64,000 nt of DNA from Microbacterium sp. cf046 (GTDB lineage: Bacteria; Actinomycetota; Actinomycetes; Actinomycetales; Microbacteriaceae), in assembly GCF_900114345.1 (NCBI RefSeq), contig NZ_FOZJ01000002.1:744001-808000 (forward strand). The letters are read 5' to 3'. This document shows, piece by piece, positions 19,245-28,374 of this stretch. The notes under the pieces were generated by a model. That model saw only the letters and a list, made by a program, of their open reading frames with translations, was not told the origin of the DNA and ran no database searches. The number at the start of each line of letters is the position of its first letter. Position 1 is the first letter of the stretch. A program made the translations under genes and the position numbers.

Positions 19245-20150
19245 TCAGAAGCCCAGTCGGCCGAGCTGCTTGGGGTCGCGCTGCCACTCCTTGGCGACCC
19301 TGACGTGGAGCGAGAGGTAGATCCGCGAGCCGATGAGCGGCTCGATGCCCGCGCGTGCCCTGGCTCCGACGCTGGCCAGCCGCGACCCCTTGTGGCCGAT
19401 GATGATCGATTTCTGACTGTCCCGCTCCACCACGATGTCGGCCCAGACATCGGTCAGATCCGAGTCCTCACGCTTGGCGATGTCCTGGACCACGACGGCG
19501 ATCGAGTGCGGCAGTTCGTCGCGGACGCCCTCGAGTGCCGCTTCGCGGATGATCTCCGCGATGCGGTCGTCGACCGACTCGTCGGTCGCGATCCCCTCGG
19601 GATACAGCGCCGGGCCCGCGGGCATGAGCGCGAGCACTTCGCCGGTGAGCACGTCGAGCTGCTCGTTCGTGAGCGCGGAGAGCGGGATGACGGCGGCCCA
19701 GTCATCGCGCAGAGCGTCGACCTCGAGCAGGCGCTCGGTGATCTGCTCGCGGGAGGCGGCATCCGTCTTCGTGACGATCGCGATCTTCTTCGCCCGCCGG
19801 TACCCGTCGAGCGACTCCGCGATGCGCCGGTCGCCCGGTCCCACCTTCTCGGTGGCGGGCACGCAGAATCCGATCACATCGACGTCGCCGAGCACCTGTT
19901 CGACGAGGTGGTTGAGCCGTTCGCCCAGCAGCGTGCGCGGGCGATGGATGCCGGGGGTGTCGACGATCACGAGCTGGCCGTCGACACGGTTCAGGATGCC
20001 GCGGATCGCGCGCCGTGTGGTCTGCGGCTTGTCGCTCGTGATGGCGACCTTCTCGCCGACCAGGGCGTTCGTCAGCGTCGACTTGCCGACGTTCGGGCGT
20101 CCGACGAACGTCACGAATCCGGAACGGAACGGTGCGGGCTCGCTGGGCAT
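19245..20150 (-). CDS. era: GTPase Era
   Basis: A ribosome-assembly GTPase that binds 16S rRNA near its 3' end. The 301 residues show the P-loop GRPNVGKST (about 17-25), switch-region TTRRAIRG, DTPG, the guanine-specificity element TKTD, SAL, and a C-terminal KH domain with IIIGHKGSRL. The ATG overlaps the stop of the CBS-domain protein by one base. It is the last gene of a leftward operon with ybeY and phoH, all concerned with rRNA maturation. Confidence 0.97.
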   Translation of the reverse strand: MPSEPAPFRSGFVTFVGRPNVGKSTLTNALVGEKVAITSDKPQTTRRAIRGILNRVDGQLVIVDTPGIHRPRTLLGERLNHLVEQVLGDVDVIGFCVPATEKVGPGDRRIAESLDGYRRAKKIAIVTKTDAASREQITERLLEVDALRDDWAAVIPLSALTNEQLDVLTGEVLALMPAGPALYPEGIATDESVDDRIAEIIREAALEGVRDELPHSIAVVVQDIAKREDSDLTDVWADIVVERDSQKSIIIGHKGSRLASVGARARAGIEPLIGSRIYLSLHVRVAKEWQRDPKQLGRLGF

Positions 20151-21493
20151 CAGTCGCCTCTCCTGGCGCCGCTCTTGGCGACGCCGATCTCGCCGGTGCG
20201 CGGTGCGCGGGCGCCGTTCGCGTCGTCCGTCGAGGCGTGTGCGGTTCCCCGCTCCACGAATACCGTGGCAAGGCCCCGGCCGCGGCCGCGCGAGGCGCCG
20301 CCCGTCATCAGGAGTCCTTCGTACTCGGCGGTCGCGCCGGGCTGGGGCACACGGCCGAGCGCCTTTCCGAGCAGGCCGCCGACGGAGTCGACGTCCTCGT
20401 CCTCGAGCTCGATCCCGAACAGGTCGCCGACCTCGTCGAGCCCGAGCCGCGCGCTGACCCGGTATCGGCCGGGCCCGAGTTCGACGACCTCGTCGCTGCG
20501 GGGGTCGTACTCGTCTGCGATCTCTCCGACGAGCTCCTCGATCAGGTCCTCGAGCGTCACCAGGCCAGAGACTCCCCCGTACTCGTCGACGACCAGGCAG
20601 ACGTGCACCGCGTCGCGCTTCATCTGCTGCAGCAGCGTCTCGGCCTTCATCGACTCCGGCACGAAGACCGCCGGCCTCGCGATGCGACTGATCGGGGCGT
20701 CGCGCCAGCCCGCCTCGTCGCGGAAGCCGAACTGCACGAGATCCTTCAGGTACAGCACCCCGACGACATCGTCGGCGTCGTCGTCGACGATCGGGATGCG
20801 CGAGACGCCCTTCTCGAGGAAGATCGCCATCGCATCGCGCGTCGAGCCGGACGCATCCACGGTCACCATGTCGGTGCGCGGCACCATGACGGCGCGCACG
20901 AACGTGTCGGTGAAGTCGAAGACGGAGTGGATCAGCTCGCGGTCGTCCTGCTCGATGAGCTCGTTCTCGGCAGCCTCGTCGATGATGCTGAGCAGCTGCT
21001 CCTCGGACGCGAACGAGGATCCGCGGGCAGCGCCGGGGGTGACCCGGTTGCCGAGCGCGACGAGGCCGTGCGCGAGCGGGCCGAGGAAGATCCGAACCCC
21101 GCGGATGACCGGCGCGGCACCGCGGAGCAGGCCCTTCGCATGCAGGCGCCCGACGGTGCGGGGGCTGGCGCCGACCACCACGAACGAGATTCCGGTCATG
21201 AGCACTGCGGCGGCGAGCATCGCCCACCAGATGCTGTCGAAGAGGATGGTGAACGCGACAGTGACCAGCACCGCGGCTGCCGTCTCGGCGAGGATGCGGA
21301 TGAAGACGACGGCGTTCGCGTGGGCTTCCGGGTCGATCGCGATCTTCCGCAGTGACGCCGCGTTGCGCCCGCCCGCCCCGAGCTCGGCGAGGTCCGCACG
21401 GGAGGTCACGCCCAGCGCCGCATCGATCGCAGCCATGAGGCCGCCGAAGGCGACCAGGAGGACGGCGGCGACCAGGAGCAGCGCAGCGGTCAT
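20150..21493 (-). CDS. Hemolysin-family CBS-domain membrane protein (CorC/HlyC type)
   Basis: 447 residues: an N-terminal DUF21/CNNM-like membrane domain with about four helices, then two CBS domains (around VPRTDMVTVDASGS and DEYGGVSGLVTLEDLIEE), then the small CorC/HlyC C-terminal domain. This family exports Mg2+ or Co2+, or helps such transport. A Gly/Arg-rich low-complexity tail (GGASRGRGRGLA and beyond) is extra. The ATG overlaps the ybeY stop by four bases (ATGA). In Actinobacteria this gene regularly lies between ybeY and era. Confidence 0.93.
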   Translation of the reverse strand: MTAALLLVAAVLLVAFGGLMAAIDAALGVTSRADLAELGAGGRNAASLRKIAIDPEAHANAVVFIRILAETAAAVLVTVAFTILFDSIWWAMLAAAVLMTGISFVVVGASPRTVGRLHAKGLLRGAAPVIRGVRIFLGPLAHGLVALGNRVTPGAARGSSFASEEQLLSIIDEAAENELIEQDDRELIHSVFDFTDTFVRAVMVPRTDMVTVDASGSTRDAMAIFLEKGVSRIPIVDDDADDVVGVLYLKDLVQFGFRDEAGWRDAPISRIARPAVFVPESMKAETLLQQMKRDAVHVCLVVDEYGGVSGLVTLEDLIEELVGEIADEYDPRSDEVVELGPGRYRVSARLGLDEVGDLFGIELEDEDVDSVGGLLGKALGRVPQPGATAEYEGLLMTGGASRGRGRGLATVFVERGTAHASTDDANGARAPRTGEIGVAKSGARRGD

Positions 21494-21960
21494 GCGCGGT
21501 GTCGTCGTCGCTCGGCGACGTGGAAGCTCATGATCAGGTCGTTCTGCAGACCGAACATCTCGCGCTTCTCCTCCGGCTCCGCGTGGTCGAAGCCGAGCAG
21601 GTGGAGGAGGCCGTGCGTGGTGAGCAGGATCAGCTCGTCCATGGTGGAGTGCTTCGCCGCCGCGGCCTGGGTCTCGGCGACCTGCGGGCACAGCACGATG
21701 TCGCCGAGCAGTCCCGCGGGAGTCGGCATGTCCTCCGTGCCCGGGCGCAGCTCGTCCATCGGGAAGCTCAGGACATCGGTCGGTCCCGGCTCGTCCATCC
21801 ACTGGACGTGGAGCGCCTCCATCGCGCCCTCGTCCACGAGCAGGATCGCGACGTCGGCGTCGGCGCTGACGTGCAGCTCGGCGAGGTCGTGCTCCATCAG
21901 TCGCAGCAGCACCGTCTCATCCACTGCGTGGCCGGACTCGTTGCTGATCTCGATGGTCAT
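21490..21960 (-). CDS. ybeY: Endoribonuclease YbeY
   Basis: A zinc-dependent RNase for 16S rRNA 3'-end processing and 70S quality control. The 156 residues contain the hallmark HGLLHLLGFDH with zinc ligands His116, His120 and His126. TDVLSFP and GLLGDIVLCP before it are also conserved. It overlaps phoH by four bases and the CBS protein by four bases, so its translation is tightly coupled. Confidence 0.96.
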   Translation of the reverse strand: MTIEISNESGHAVDETVLLRLMEHDLAELHVSADADVAILLVDEGAMEALHVQWMDEPGPTDVLSFPMDELRPGTEDMPTPAGLLGDIVLCPQVAETQAAAAKHSTMDELILLTTHGLLHLLGFDHAEPEEKREMFGLQNDLIMSFHVAERRRHRA

Positions 21961-23045
21961 GAGCGGCCTCGCTTGGGAAGGTGGTCGTGCGGGCCCGGGG
22001 CGCGGGAGAGCCCGGCGCGCCGTTCCGCGCGGTTCGCGAACTCGGATGCCTCGTCCCGTTCGCGTCGGCCGGCCAGCCGCCGCTCGTCGTATTCGGTGTA
22101 CGCGTCGACGATCCGCCCGACCAGGGAGTGACGGACGACGTCGTCGCTGGTGAGGTAGGCGAAGTGGATGTCATCGATGCTGCCGAGCACGCGGGTCACC
22201 AGGCGCAGGCCGGATGCGCCCTGAGGCAGGTCGATCTGCGTGATGTCCCCGGTCACCACCATCCGCGTGCCGAAGCCGAGGCGCGTGAGGAACATCTTCA
22301 TCTGCTCGGGAGTCGTGTTCTGCGCCTCGTCGAGCACGACGAAGGAGTCGTTGAGCGTGCGACCGCGCATGTACGCGAGCGGCGCGACCTCGATCGTGCC
22401 GCTGGCCATGAGCTTGGGCACGAGTTCCGGATCCATCATCTCGTTCAGCGCGTCGTAGAGCGGGCGCAGATACGGGTCGATCTTGTCGTTCAAAGTGCCC
22501 GGCAGGAATCCGAGCCTCTCTCCGGCCTCGACCGCGGGACGGGTCAGGATGATGCGACTGACTTCCTTCCGCTGCAGAGCCTGGACGGCCTTGGCCATGG
22601 CGAGGTAGGTCTTGCCGGTACCGGCAGGCCCGATTCCGAACACGATCGTGTTCTCGTCGATCCCATCGACATACGCCTTCTGGCCGAGGGTCTTGGGGCG
22701 GATGATGCGTCCCCGGGTCGAGAGGATCGCCTCTCCGAGCACCTCGGACGGACGGGGACCGCCCTCCGACTGCAGGATGCGGTTCGACGAGGAGACATCC
22801 GAAGGACCGAGGGCGTGCCCCGCCTTCGTCATCGCCAGCAGCTCATCCACCAGCCCGCGTGCCGCTGCGACGGCTTCGGCATCCCCGGTGAGCGTGATCT
22901 CGTTGCCGCGCACGTGCACATCGACGTCCGGATGCTCGCGTTCGACGACGCGCAGCAGGCGGTCCTGCGGGCCGAGCAGCTGGACCATCGCGACCCCATC
23001 GGCGTAGACGCGCTCCACGACATTCTCCTCGGGCGCGTCAGCCAC
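21957..23045 (-). CDS. phoH: PhoH family ATPase
   Basis: A 362-residue P-loop protein with an N-terminal KH-like part, Walker A GPAGTGKTYLA and Walker B FVVLDEAQNT, followed by VVTGDITQIDLPQG. Proteins of this type are RNA helicase-like and co-occur with YbeY. I start at a GTG (VADAPEENVV) that overlaps the HIT gene by eight bases, which gives the usual length. The C-terminal 45 residues are charged (YDERRLAGRRERDE) and vary between species. Confidence 0.94.
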   Translation of the reverse strand: MADAPEENVVERVYADGVAMVQLLGPQDRLLRVVEREHPDVDVHVRGNEITLTGDAEAVAAARGLVDELLAMTKAGHALGPSDVSSSNRILQSEGGPRPSEVLGEAILSTRGRIIRPKTLGQKAYVDGIDENTIVFGIGPAGTGKTYLAMAKAVQALQRKEVSRIILTRPAVEAGERLGFLPGTLNDKIDPYLRPLYDALNEMMDPELVPKLMASGTIEVAPLAYMRGRTLNDSFVVLDEAQNTTPEQMKMFLTRLGFGTRMVVTGDITQIDLPQGASGLRLVTRVLGSIDDIHFAYLTSDDVVRHSLVGRIVDAYTEYDERRLAGRRERDEASEFANRAERRAGLSRAPGPHDHLPKRGRS

Positions 23046-23385
23046 CGAGGCTCGATTCGTCCAGCTCACCGGCGAGGACGTGCGCGTGCACGTGGAAGAC
23101 CGTCTGGCCGGCCCCTGGACCCGTGTTGAAGACGAGCCGGAAGTCCCCGTCGGAGTGCTCCGCCGCGACGGAATTGGCGAGGCCGACGAGCTCGGCGAGC
23201 AGATCGGGATCGTCGGCGGCGAGTTCGACGACGTTGCGGTACTCCTCCGTCTTGGGGATCACGAGCAGGTGCACCGGAGCCTTCGGGGCGATGTCGCGGA
23301 TCGCGAACGCGTTGTCCGTCTCGGCGATGATCTCGGAGGGGATCTCGCCCTTCAGGATGCGTGTGAAGATCGACGGCTCGCTCAT
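23038..23385 (-). CDS. HIT family protein (HINT-like nucleotide hydrolase)
   Basis: 115 residues with the histidine triad HVHAHV (His98, 100, 102) and the HINT-type N terminus SIFTRILKGEIPSEII. Such enzymes hydrolyse nucleoside phosphoramidates. Although cytoplasmic and small, it is regularly found between rsmE and phoH in Actinobacteria. The start ATG follows rsmE by 40 bases. Confidence 0.95.
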   Translation of the reverse strand: MSEPSIFTRILKGEIPSEIIAETDNAFAIRDIAPKAPVHLLVIPKTEEYRNVVELAADDPDLLAELVGLANSVAAEHSDGDFRLVFNTGPGAGQTVFHVHAHVLAGELDESSLGG

Positions 23386-23425
23386 GCGTCCAGTCTACCG
23401 GCGGGCCCTGACGGGCGGCGGGCGG

Positions 23426-24163
23426 TCACCACCGCTGCAGCGCGGCGCTGACCACTGCCAGCGCAGCAGGTCCGGCCGTGGAGGTGCGCAGCACCGTGTC
23501 GCCCAGGCGCGCCAGAGTGGCTCCGGCGTGCTCGAGGATCGCGAGCTCCTCCGCAGAGATGCCTCCCTCGGGACCGACGATCAGAAGCACGTCCCGAGGG
23601 TCCGAACCGTCCAGGCCGAGCTCGGTCAGCCGCACGGCTGCGGAAGGCTCGAGCACGACGAGCAGTGAGCCGGCGGCGCGGGCGGCCAGCGACGCCGTCG
23701 TCAGGACCGGTGTCACCTCCGGGATCCACGGGCGGTGGGCCTGTTTGGCGGCTTCGCGCGCGATCGACGACCAGCGCGCGCGGCCCTTCTCGGCCTTCGC
23801 GGCATCCCATCGCGATACGCTCCGCGAGGCCTGCCAGGGGACGATCTCATCGACGCCGAGCTCCGTCGCCGCCTGCACCGCCAGCTCGTCGCGGTCGCCC
23901 TTCGCGAGCGCCTGCACGAGGACGATCCGCGGACTCGGGGCCGGGATGTCGGTGCGGGAGGAGATCCGGACGATCACCTCTCGCGGAGTCACCGCTTCGC
24001 ATTCACCGGTCAGCCAGACTCCTCGGCCGTCCCCGAGCGAGACCTCCTCGCCGACGCGCACACGTCGCACGGCTGCGGCGTGGTGCGCTTCCGCGCCCGT
24101 CAGGACGACCATCCCGTCGGGCTGCGCGTCGGACGCATCCTCGGCGAGGAAGTGCAGTGGCAT
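23426..24163 (-). CDS. rsmE: 16S rRNA m3U1498 methyltransferase
   Basis: A SPOUT methyltransferase acting on the decoding region of the small subunit. In 245 residues: a PUA-like N terminus (GAEAHHAAAVRRVRVGEEVSLGDG), ALAKGDRDELAVQAATELG, and the knotted cofactor site IVGPEGGISAEEL ending with LGDTVLRTSTAGPAAL. It follows dnaJ by three bases and is in the hrcA-dnaJ operon. Confidence 0.96.
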   Translation of the reverse strand: MPLHFLAEDASDAQPDGMVVLTGAEAHHAAAVRRVRVGEEVSLGDGRGVWLTGECEAVTPREVIVRISSRTDIPAPSPRIVLVQALAKGDRDELAVQAATELGVDEIVPWQASRSVSRWDAAKAEKGRARWSSIAREAAKQAHRPWIPEVTPVLTTASLAARAAGSLLVVLEPSAAVRLTELGLDGSDPRDVLLIVGPEGGISAEELAILEHAGATLARLGDTVLRTSTAGPAALAVVSAALQRW

Positions 24164-24166
24164 CGG

Positions 24167-25282
24167 TCAGCCGTTCCGGAAGCGATCTCGCAGCTTGGCG
24201 AAGAGCCCCTGATGGAATTCCGCGAGTCGCGGTGCCGGCGCCTTCGTGCGCTTTGCGAACTCCTCGATGAGCGCCCGCTCCTTCGCATCCAGCCGCGTCG
24301 GGGTCACGACGTGCACGCCGACCCTCAGGTCACCGCGCTGCGTCCCGCGCAGCGGTGTGATGCCGCGTCCCTTGATGGTCAGCACATCGCCGCCCTGCAC
24401 TCCGGGACGCAACTCCAGATCGACCGGACCGTCGAGGGACTCGATCGTGGTGGTCGCGCCCAGGATCGCGTCGGGCATCGAGACCTCGAGCGTCGCGAGC
24501 AGGTCGTCGCCGTCGCGGCTGAACTCCTCATGCGGTGAGACGGTGACCTCCAGGTACAGATCGCCGTTCGGGCCGCCTGCCGGGCCGACCTCGCCCGAAC
24601 CGGGAAGCTGCAGACGCAGACCGGTCTCGACACCGGCCGGGATGTCGATCGAGACCGTGCGTCGGGCGCGGACGCGCCCCTGCCCCTGGCACGTCGCGCA
24701 GGGATACGGGATCGTCGTGCCGTACCCCTGGCACGACCCGCACGGCTGGCTGGTCACGACGTTGCCGAGCAGGCTCCGCACGGTCCGCTGCACGTGGCCG
24801 GATCCGTGGCAGATGTCGCAGGTGACCGGCGAGGTGCCCGGCTGGCAGCACGATCCCTGGCAGGTGTCGCAGAGCACGGCCGTGTCGACCTCGAGGTCGC
24901 GGTGGACTCCGAACACGACGTCCTTGAGGTCGAGCGTGACGCGGACGAGTGCGTCCTGCCCGCGCTCGCGTCGCGAGCGCGGTCGTCCCGCTCGCTGCCC
25001 GCCGGCCGAGCCGAAGAACGTCTCGAAGATGTCGCCGAACCCGCCGAATCCACCCTGGGCGCCGCCGAACGGAGAGTCGCTGCCGCCCAGGTCGTATCGC
25101 GCGCGCTGGTCGGGATCGCTCAGAACGTCGTACGCGTGCGTGACGAGCTTGAAGCGCTCGGATGCGTCCTCCCCCGGGTTGACGTCGGGATGGAGCTCCC
25201 GCGCGAGGCGCCGGTACGCCTTCTTGATCTCATCCGGCGTCGCGTCGCGCGCGACGCCGAGCACCTCGTAATGGTCAGCCAC
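24167..25282 (-). CDS. dnaJ: Chaperone DnaJ (HrcA-linked copy)
   Basis: Hsp40 co-chaperone stimulating DnaK. It has the J domain with HPD at residues 31-33, a Gly/Phe region (about 70-100), four CxxC zinc repeats (CDTC, CDIC, CGSC, CATC) and the C-terminal substrate-binding part, totalling 371 residues. In the first repeat the expected CxxCxGxG reads CDTCQGSC, with Cys replacing the last Gly. Adjacent to hrcA and under CIRCE control, it is the second DnaJ of Actinobacteria rather than the one in the dnaK operon. Confidence 0.96.
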   Translation of the reverse strand: MADHYEVLGVARDATPDEIKKAYRRLARELHPDVNPGEDASERFKLVTHAYDVLSDPDQRARYDLGGSDSPFGGAQGGFGGFGDIFETFFGSAGGQRAGRPRSRRERGQDALVRVTLDLKDVVFGVHRDLEVDTAVLCDTCQGSCCQPGTSPVTCDICHGSGHVQRTVRSLLGNVVTSQPCGSCQGYGTTIPYPCATCQGQGRVRARRTVSIDIPAGVETGLRLQLPGSGEVGPAGGPNGDLYLEVTVSPHEEFSRDGDDLLATLEVSMPDAILGATTTIESLDGPVDLELRPGVQGGDVLTIKGRGITPLRGTQRGDLRVGVHVVTPTRLDAKERALIEEFAKRTKAPAPRLAEFHQGLFAKLRDRFRNG

Positions 25283-25335
25283 AATCGCCTTCCCGCCCGC
25301 GCACCGCGCGGGATCGTCTGGTCACGGATGCCGCG

Positions 25336-26373
25336 TCAGCGGGCACTCTCGTCTTCGTCGAGCATCCGCGTGAGATATCGCGCGACCGCACGCACGGCCG
25401 CGAAGTTGGTCGGGTAGTCCATCCGGGTCGGCCCGAGCACGCCGACGCGCGCACGGGCGCCGGTCGCGTCGTACTCGCTCGCGACCACGGAGGCCTCGAC
25501 CAGCCCGAACGCCTCGTTCTCGCGTCCGATGCTCGCGGCGAGTCCATGATCGTCGGCGACCATCTCGCTCATGAGCTTCATGAGCGTCACCTGCTCCTCG
25601 ATGGCCTCCAGCAGCGGGTAGATGCTTCCGCGGAAGTCGGATTCGCTCCGCGCCAGGTTCGCCGCGCCCGCCATCACCAGTCGGTCGTGGCGGAACTCCT
25701 CGAGCTCCTCGGCGACGACGCGCACGATCGCGGTGGTCGCGATGCCGTGCGGCGTTCCGGCATCCTGTTGGGCGAGTCGCTCCTCGACACGCTGCGCGCC
25801 CTCGCGAACGGGTCTGCCGACCAGGAGCGACGCCACGTCCGACCGCACCCGGGCGAGATCGTCCTCGTCGAACTCATCGCGGACGAATGCCAGGCGCTGC
25901 GAGACGCGGCCCGTGTCGGTGACCAGGATGACGAGCATCCGCCCCGCGCCGAGCTGGACCAGCTCGACGTGCGAGACCGTCGCACGGGCGAACGACGGGT
26001 ACTGCACGATCGCCACCTGTCCGGTCAGCTGGGTGAGCGCGCGCACCGTCCGCACCAGGACGTCGTCGAGATCGCCGGGTCCGTCCAGGAACGTCGAGAT
26101 CGCGGTCCGCTGGGCCGGCGACAGTGGGCGCACCTCGGCGAGGTGGTCCACGAACACGCGGTAGCCCTTGTCCGTCGGAACCCGGCCGGATGAGGTGTGC
26201 GGCGCGGCGATGAGCTCCTCATCCTCGAGAAGCGCCATGTCGTTGCGGATCGTCGCCGCCGAAACGCCGAATGCGTGGCGCTCGACGATCGCCTTGCTGC
26301 CGACCGGCTCACGCGTGTCGACGAAGTCCTGCACGATCGCCCGCAGCACCTGCAGACCCCGATCGGTGACCAT
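25336..26373 (-). CDS. hrcA: Heat-shock repressor HrcA
   Basis: A 345-residue repressor of chaperone genes that binds CIRCE operators. The N-terminal winged helix reads VTDRGLQVLRAIVQDFVDTREPVGSKA and HAFGVSAATIRNDMALLE; a GAF-like dimer domain follows. I use the ATG before VTDRG, preceded by GGGGAGG; the frame runs further upstream, but through the CIRCE element. The operator 30-50 bases upstream implies autoregulation, with dnaJ and rsmE downstream. Confidence 0.96.
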   Translation of the reverse strand: MVTDRGLQVLRAIVQDFVDTREPVGSKAIVERHAFGVSAATIRNDMALLEDEELIAAPHTSSGRVPTDKGYRVFVDHLAEVRPLSPAQRTAISTFLDGPGDLDDVLVRTVRALTQLTGQVAIVQYPSFARATVSHVELVQLGAGRMLVILVTDTGRVSQRLAFVRDEFDEDDLARVRSDVASLLVGRPVREGAQRVEERLAQQDAGTPHGIATTAIVRVVAEELEEFRHDRLVMAGAANLARSESDFRGSIYPLLEAIEEQVTLMKLMSEMVADDHGLAASIGRENEAFGLVEASVVASEYDATGARARVGVLGPTRMDYPTNFAAVRAVARYLTRMLDEDESAR

Positions 26374-26400
26374 CTCGCCTCCCCACGCCCTCCTGCCGCA

Positions 26401-26427
26401 CTGGCACTCACATGTTCTGAGTGCCAA
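26401..26427 (-). promoter_or_regulatory. CIRCE operator (HrcA-binding) with -10 box
   Basis: On the minus strand it reads TTGGCACTC, nine bases, GAGTGCCAG. This matches the CIRCE consensus TTAGCACTC-N9-GAGTGCTAA except for G for A in one arm, and C and a final G in the other. A TAGAAT hexamer ends directly at the start of the element (26428-26433), so bound HrcA would cover the transcription start. Confidence 0.93.
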
Positions 26428-26464
26428 TTCTACCGGATCGGACTCGACCCGAGCGGGAGGCTCG

Positions 26465-27676
26465 TCAGTCCGTCAGGGAGCGCACGACCGCGTCCGCGAG
26501 GAGGCGTCCCCGACGCGTCAGCACGATGCGGCCGTGCACCGCTTCGGTGCCGTCGACGAGTCCGTCCGCGATGAGGGCGGCGATCGAGTGGCGTCCCTCG
26601 CCGAGGAGTTCCGACACAGGCAGACCGTCCCGGATCCGTGTCCGCAGCAGCACGCTCTCGAGCGCCCGGGCCGCAGCATCCGGCCGTTCGCGGCCCGCCG
26701 CAGGAGACTCTCCGGCCGCCAGCCGCTGCGCGTAGGCGGCGGGGTGCTTCACGTTCCAGAACCGCACGCCGCCGATGTGGCTGTGCGCGCCCGGGCCGAA
26801 GCCCCACCAGTCGGCGCCCTGCCAGTAGGCGAGGTTGTGGCGCGACCGGAATCCGATGCCGCGCGACCAGTTCGACACCTCGTACCAGTCGTATCCGGCG
26901 GCGCCGAGCAGATCGTCGACGAGCTCGTACATGTCCGCCTGCAGATCGTCGTCCGGGGTCGCGACCTCGCCGCGCCGGATCTGCCGCGCGAGCTTCGTGC
27001 CCTCCTCGACGATCAGCGCGTACGCCGAGATGTGATCGGGCTGGAGCAGCACGGCGGATTCGACTGACGCCCTCCAGTCGGCCAGCGACTCCCCCGGCGC
27101 TCCGTAGATCAGATCGAGGCTCACGTCCAGACCCGCATCGCGCGCGGCAGAGACGGCCGTCTCGACCGCCGCCGGATCATGCGTGCGATCCAGCGCGGCC
27201 AGCACGTGCGGAACCGCCGACTGCATCCCGATCGACAATCGCGTCACACCGGATGCCGCGAGCTCGGCGGCGACCGAGTCGGTCACGGTGTCGGGATTCG
27301 CCTCGACCGTGACCTCGGCTCCGGGGGCGATGCCGAACGACGCCCGGACGCCGTCGAGCATGCGCGCCAGATCTCCGGGCGGAAGGAGCGTCGGGGTGCC
27401 TCCCCCGAAGAAGACCGTGGTCGCGGGCCGGAGCGGGCCGGCAGCCGTGAGCACCGCGCGCGCCAGGTCGATCTCGCGCAGCAGCGTGTCGGCGTATTCG
27501 TCCTGCCGCGCGCCGCGCAGCTCTCCGGAGGTGTACGTGTTGAAGTCGCAGTACCCGCAACGCACGCGACAGAACGGCACATGCAGGTATACGCCGAACT
27601 GCCGGGCCGCGTCGACCGCGACCGGGAGAGACCCGTCGCGCGGCGCAGGCTCTCCGACCGGGAGCGCCGAGCCCAT
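26465..27676 (-). CDS. hemW: Radical SAM protein HemW (heme chaperone, formerly HemN-like)
   Basis: 403 residues with the radical SAM cluster motif CRVRCGYCDF, preceded by GVYLHVPF, and FFGGGTPTLLPP. The spacing CxxxCxxC and the extra downstream features fit HemW, a heme-handling protein, rather than the true coproporphyrinogen dehydrogenase. The ATG overlaps the stop of the DUF1990 gene by one base, and the gene stops just before the CIRCE-controlled hrcA unit. Confidence 0.93.
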   Translation of the reverse strand: MGSALPVGEPAPRDGSLPVAVDAARQFGVYLHVPFCRVRCGYCDFNTYTSGELRGARQDEYADTLLREIDLARAVLTAAGPLRPATTVFFGGGTPTLLPPGDLARMLDGVRASFGIAPGAEVTVEANPDTVTDSVAAELAASGVTRLSIGMQSAVPHVLAALDRTHDPAAVETAVSAARDAGLDVSLDLIYGAPGESLADWRASVESAVLLQPDHISAYALIVEEGTKLARQIRRGEVATPDDDLQADMYELVDDLLGAAGYDWYEVSNWSRGIGFRSRHNLAYWQGADWWGFGPGAHSHIGGVRFWNVKHPAAYAQRLAAGESPAAGRERPDAAARALESVLLRTRIRDGLPVSELLGEGRHSIAALIADGLVDGTEAVHGRIVLTRRGRLLADAVVRSLTD

Positions 27677-28323
27677 CAGGGCGTCGAGTACAGCGGCGAG
27701 ATCGCGCGGAGGTACCGCGTGAACAGCTCGCGACGGCGGCGACGCACCATGCCGGGGAACACGCGGTAGAGGAAGGCGGACGGCGCGTCGAACGCGCGCA
27801 CGGTGAACCACACTTCGTCGTTGTCGTACCACTGCAGCACGAACGACTCCTCGCCGCTGACGACCGAGCTGCTCACCGTGCCGAGCGCGAAGCCGACGCG
27901 GCGAGGCTCTTCGATCGAGTAGATGACGCGCAGCTCTCCGTCGGCGTTCATGCCGCGCACACGCCCGTCGACGCGCACGGTGGTGCCCGCGCCGACGTAC
28001 GGGGTGCCGTCGCTGTCGAAGCGCTGGTCGGCCTCCAGCCTGCTCGGTGCGAGCGGGTTGCCTTCCGCATCGAAGCTCACGCCGGAGTACATCGGGCCTG
28101 CGGCCGGGCGCACATCGCTCAGCTCCAGCCCCGCGCCGCGCTGCGCGGCCCAGGACAGCAGCGCGTCGCTCGCGCTCGCGAAGCGGCCCTCACCGCTGCC
28201 GATCCGCCAGGACTCCTCGGCAGGGATGCTGCGCTCCGGCGGATAGTGCATGAGGTCGGGTGCCTGCGTCGCGCCGACGGCGGCGTAATCGACCGTCTCG
28301 TCCCTGAAAGTCCCGCGCCGCAT
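27676..28323 (-). CDS. DUF1990 family protein
   Basis: A 215-residue soluble protein with the DUF1990 features PERSIPAEESWRIGSGEGRF near the N terminus and EEPRRVGFALGT then GEESFVLQWYDNDEVWFTVRAF in the second half. It ends FPGMVRRRRRELFTRYLRAI. No biochemical role is known; the domain is probably START-like. The ATG has a TAGGCT hexamer ending 7 bases before it. It heads a two-gene unit with hemW. Confidence 0.88.
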   Translation of the reverse strand: MRRGTFRDETVDYAAVGATQAPDLMHYPPERSIPAEESWRIGSGEGRFASASDALLSWAAQRGAGLELSDVRPAAGPMYSGVSFDAEGNPLAPSRLEADQRFDSDGTPYVGAGTTVRVDGRVRGMNADGELRVIYSIEEPRRVGFALGTVSSSVVSGEESFVLQWYDNDEVWFTVRAFDAPSAFLYRVFPGMVRRRRRELFTRYLRAISPLYSTP

Positions 28324-28374
28324 AGATTCCAGCCTACTTCGCGTCGTCGTCGCCGCCACCCGGCGCCTCGTCGA

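Noticed and set aside
19305..21533. A 742-codon plus-strand frame opposite era and the CBS protein.
   Set aside because: Composition is that of a shadow frame; the minus strand carries complete Era and CorC-like signatures.
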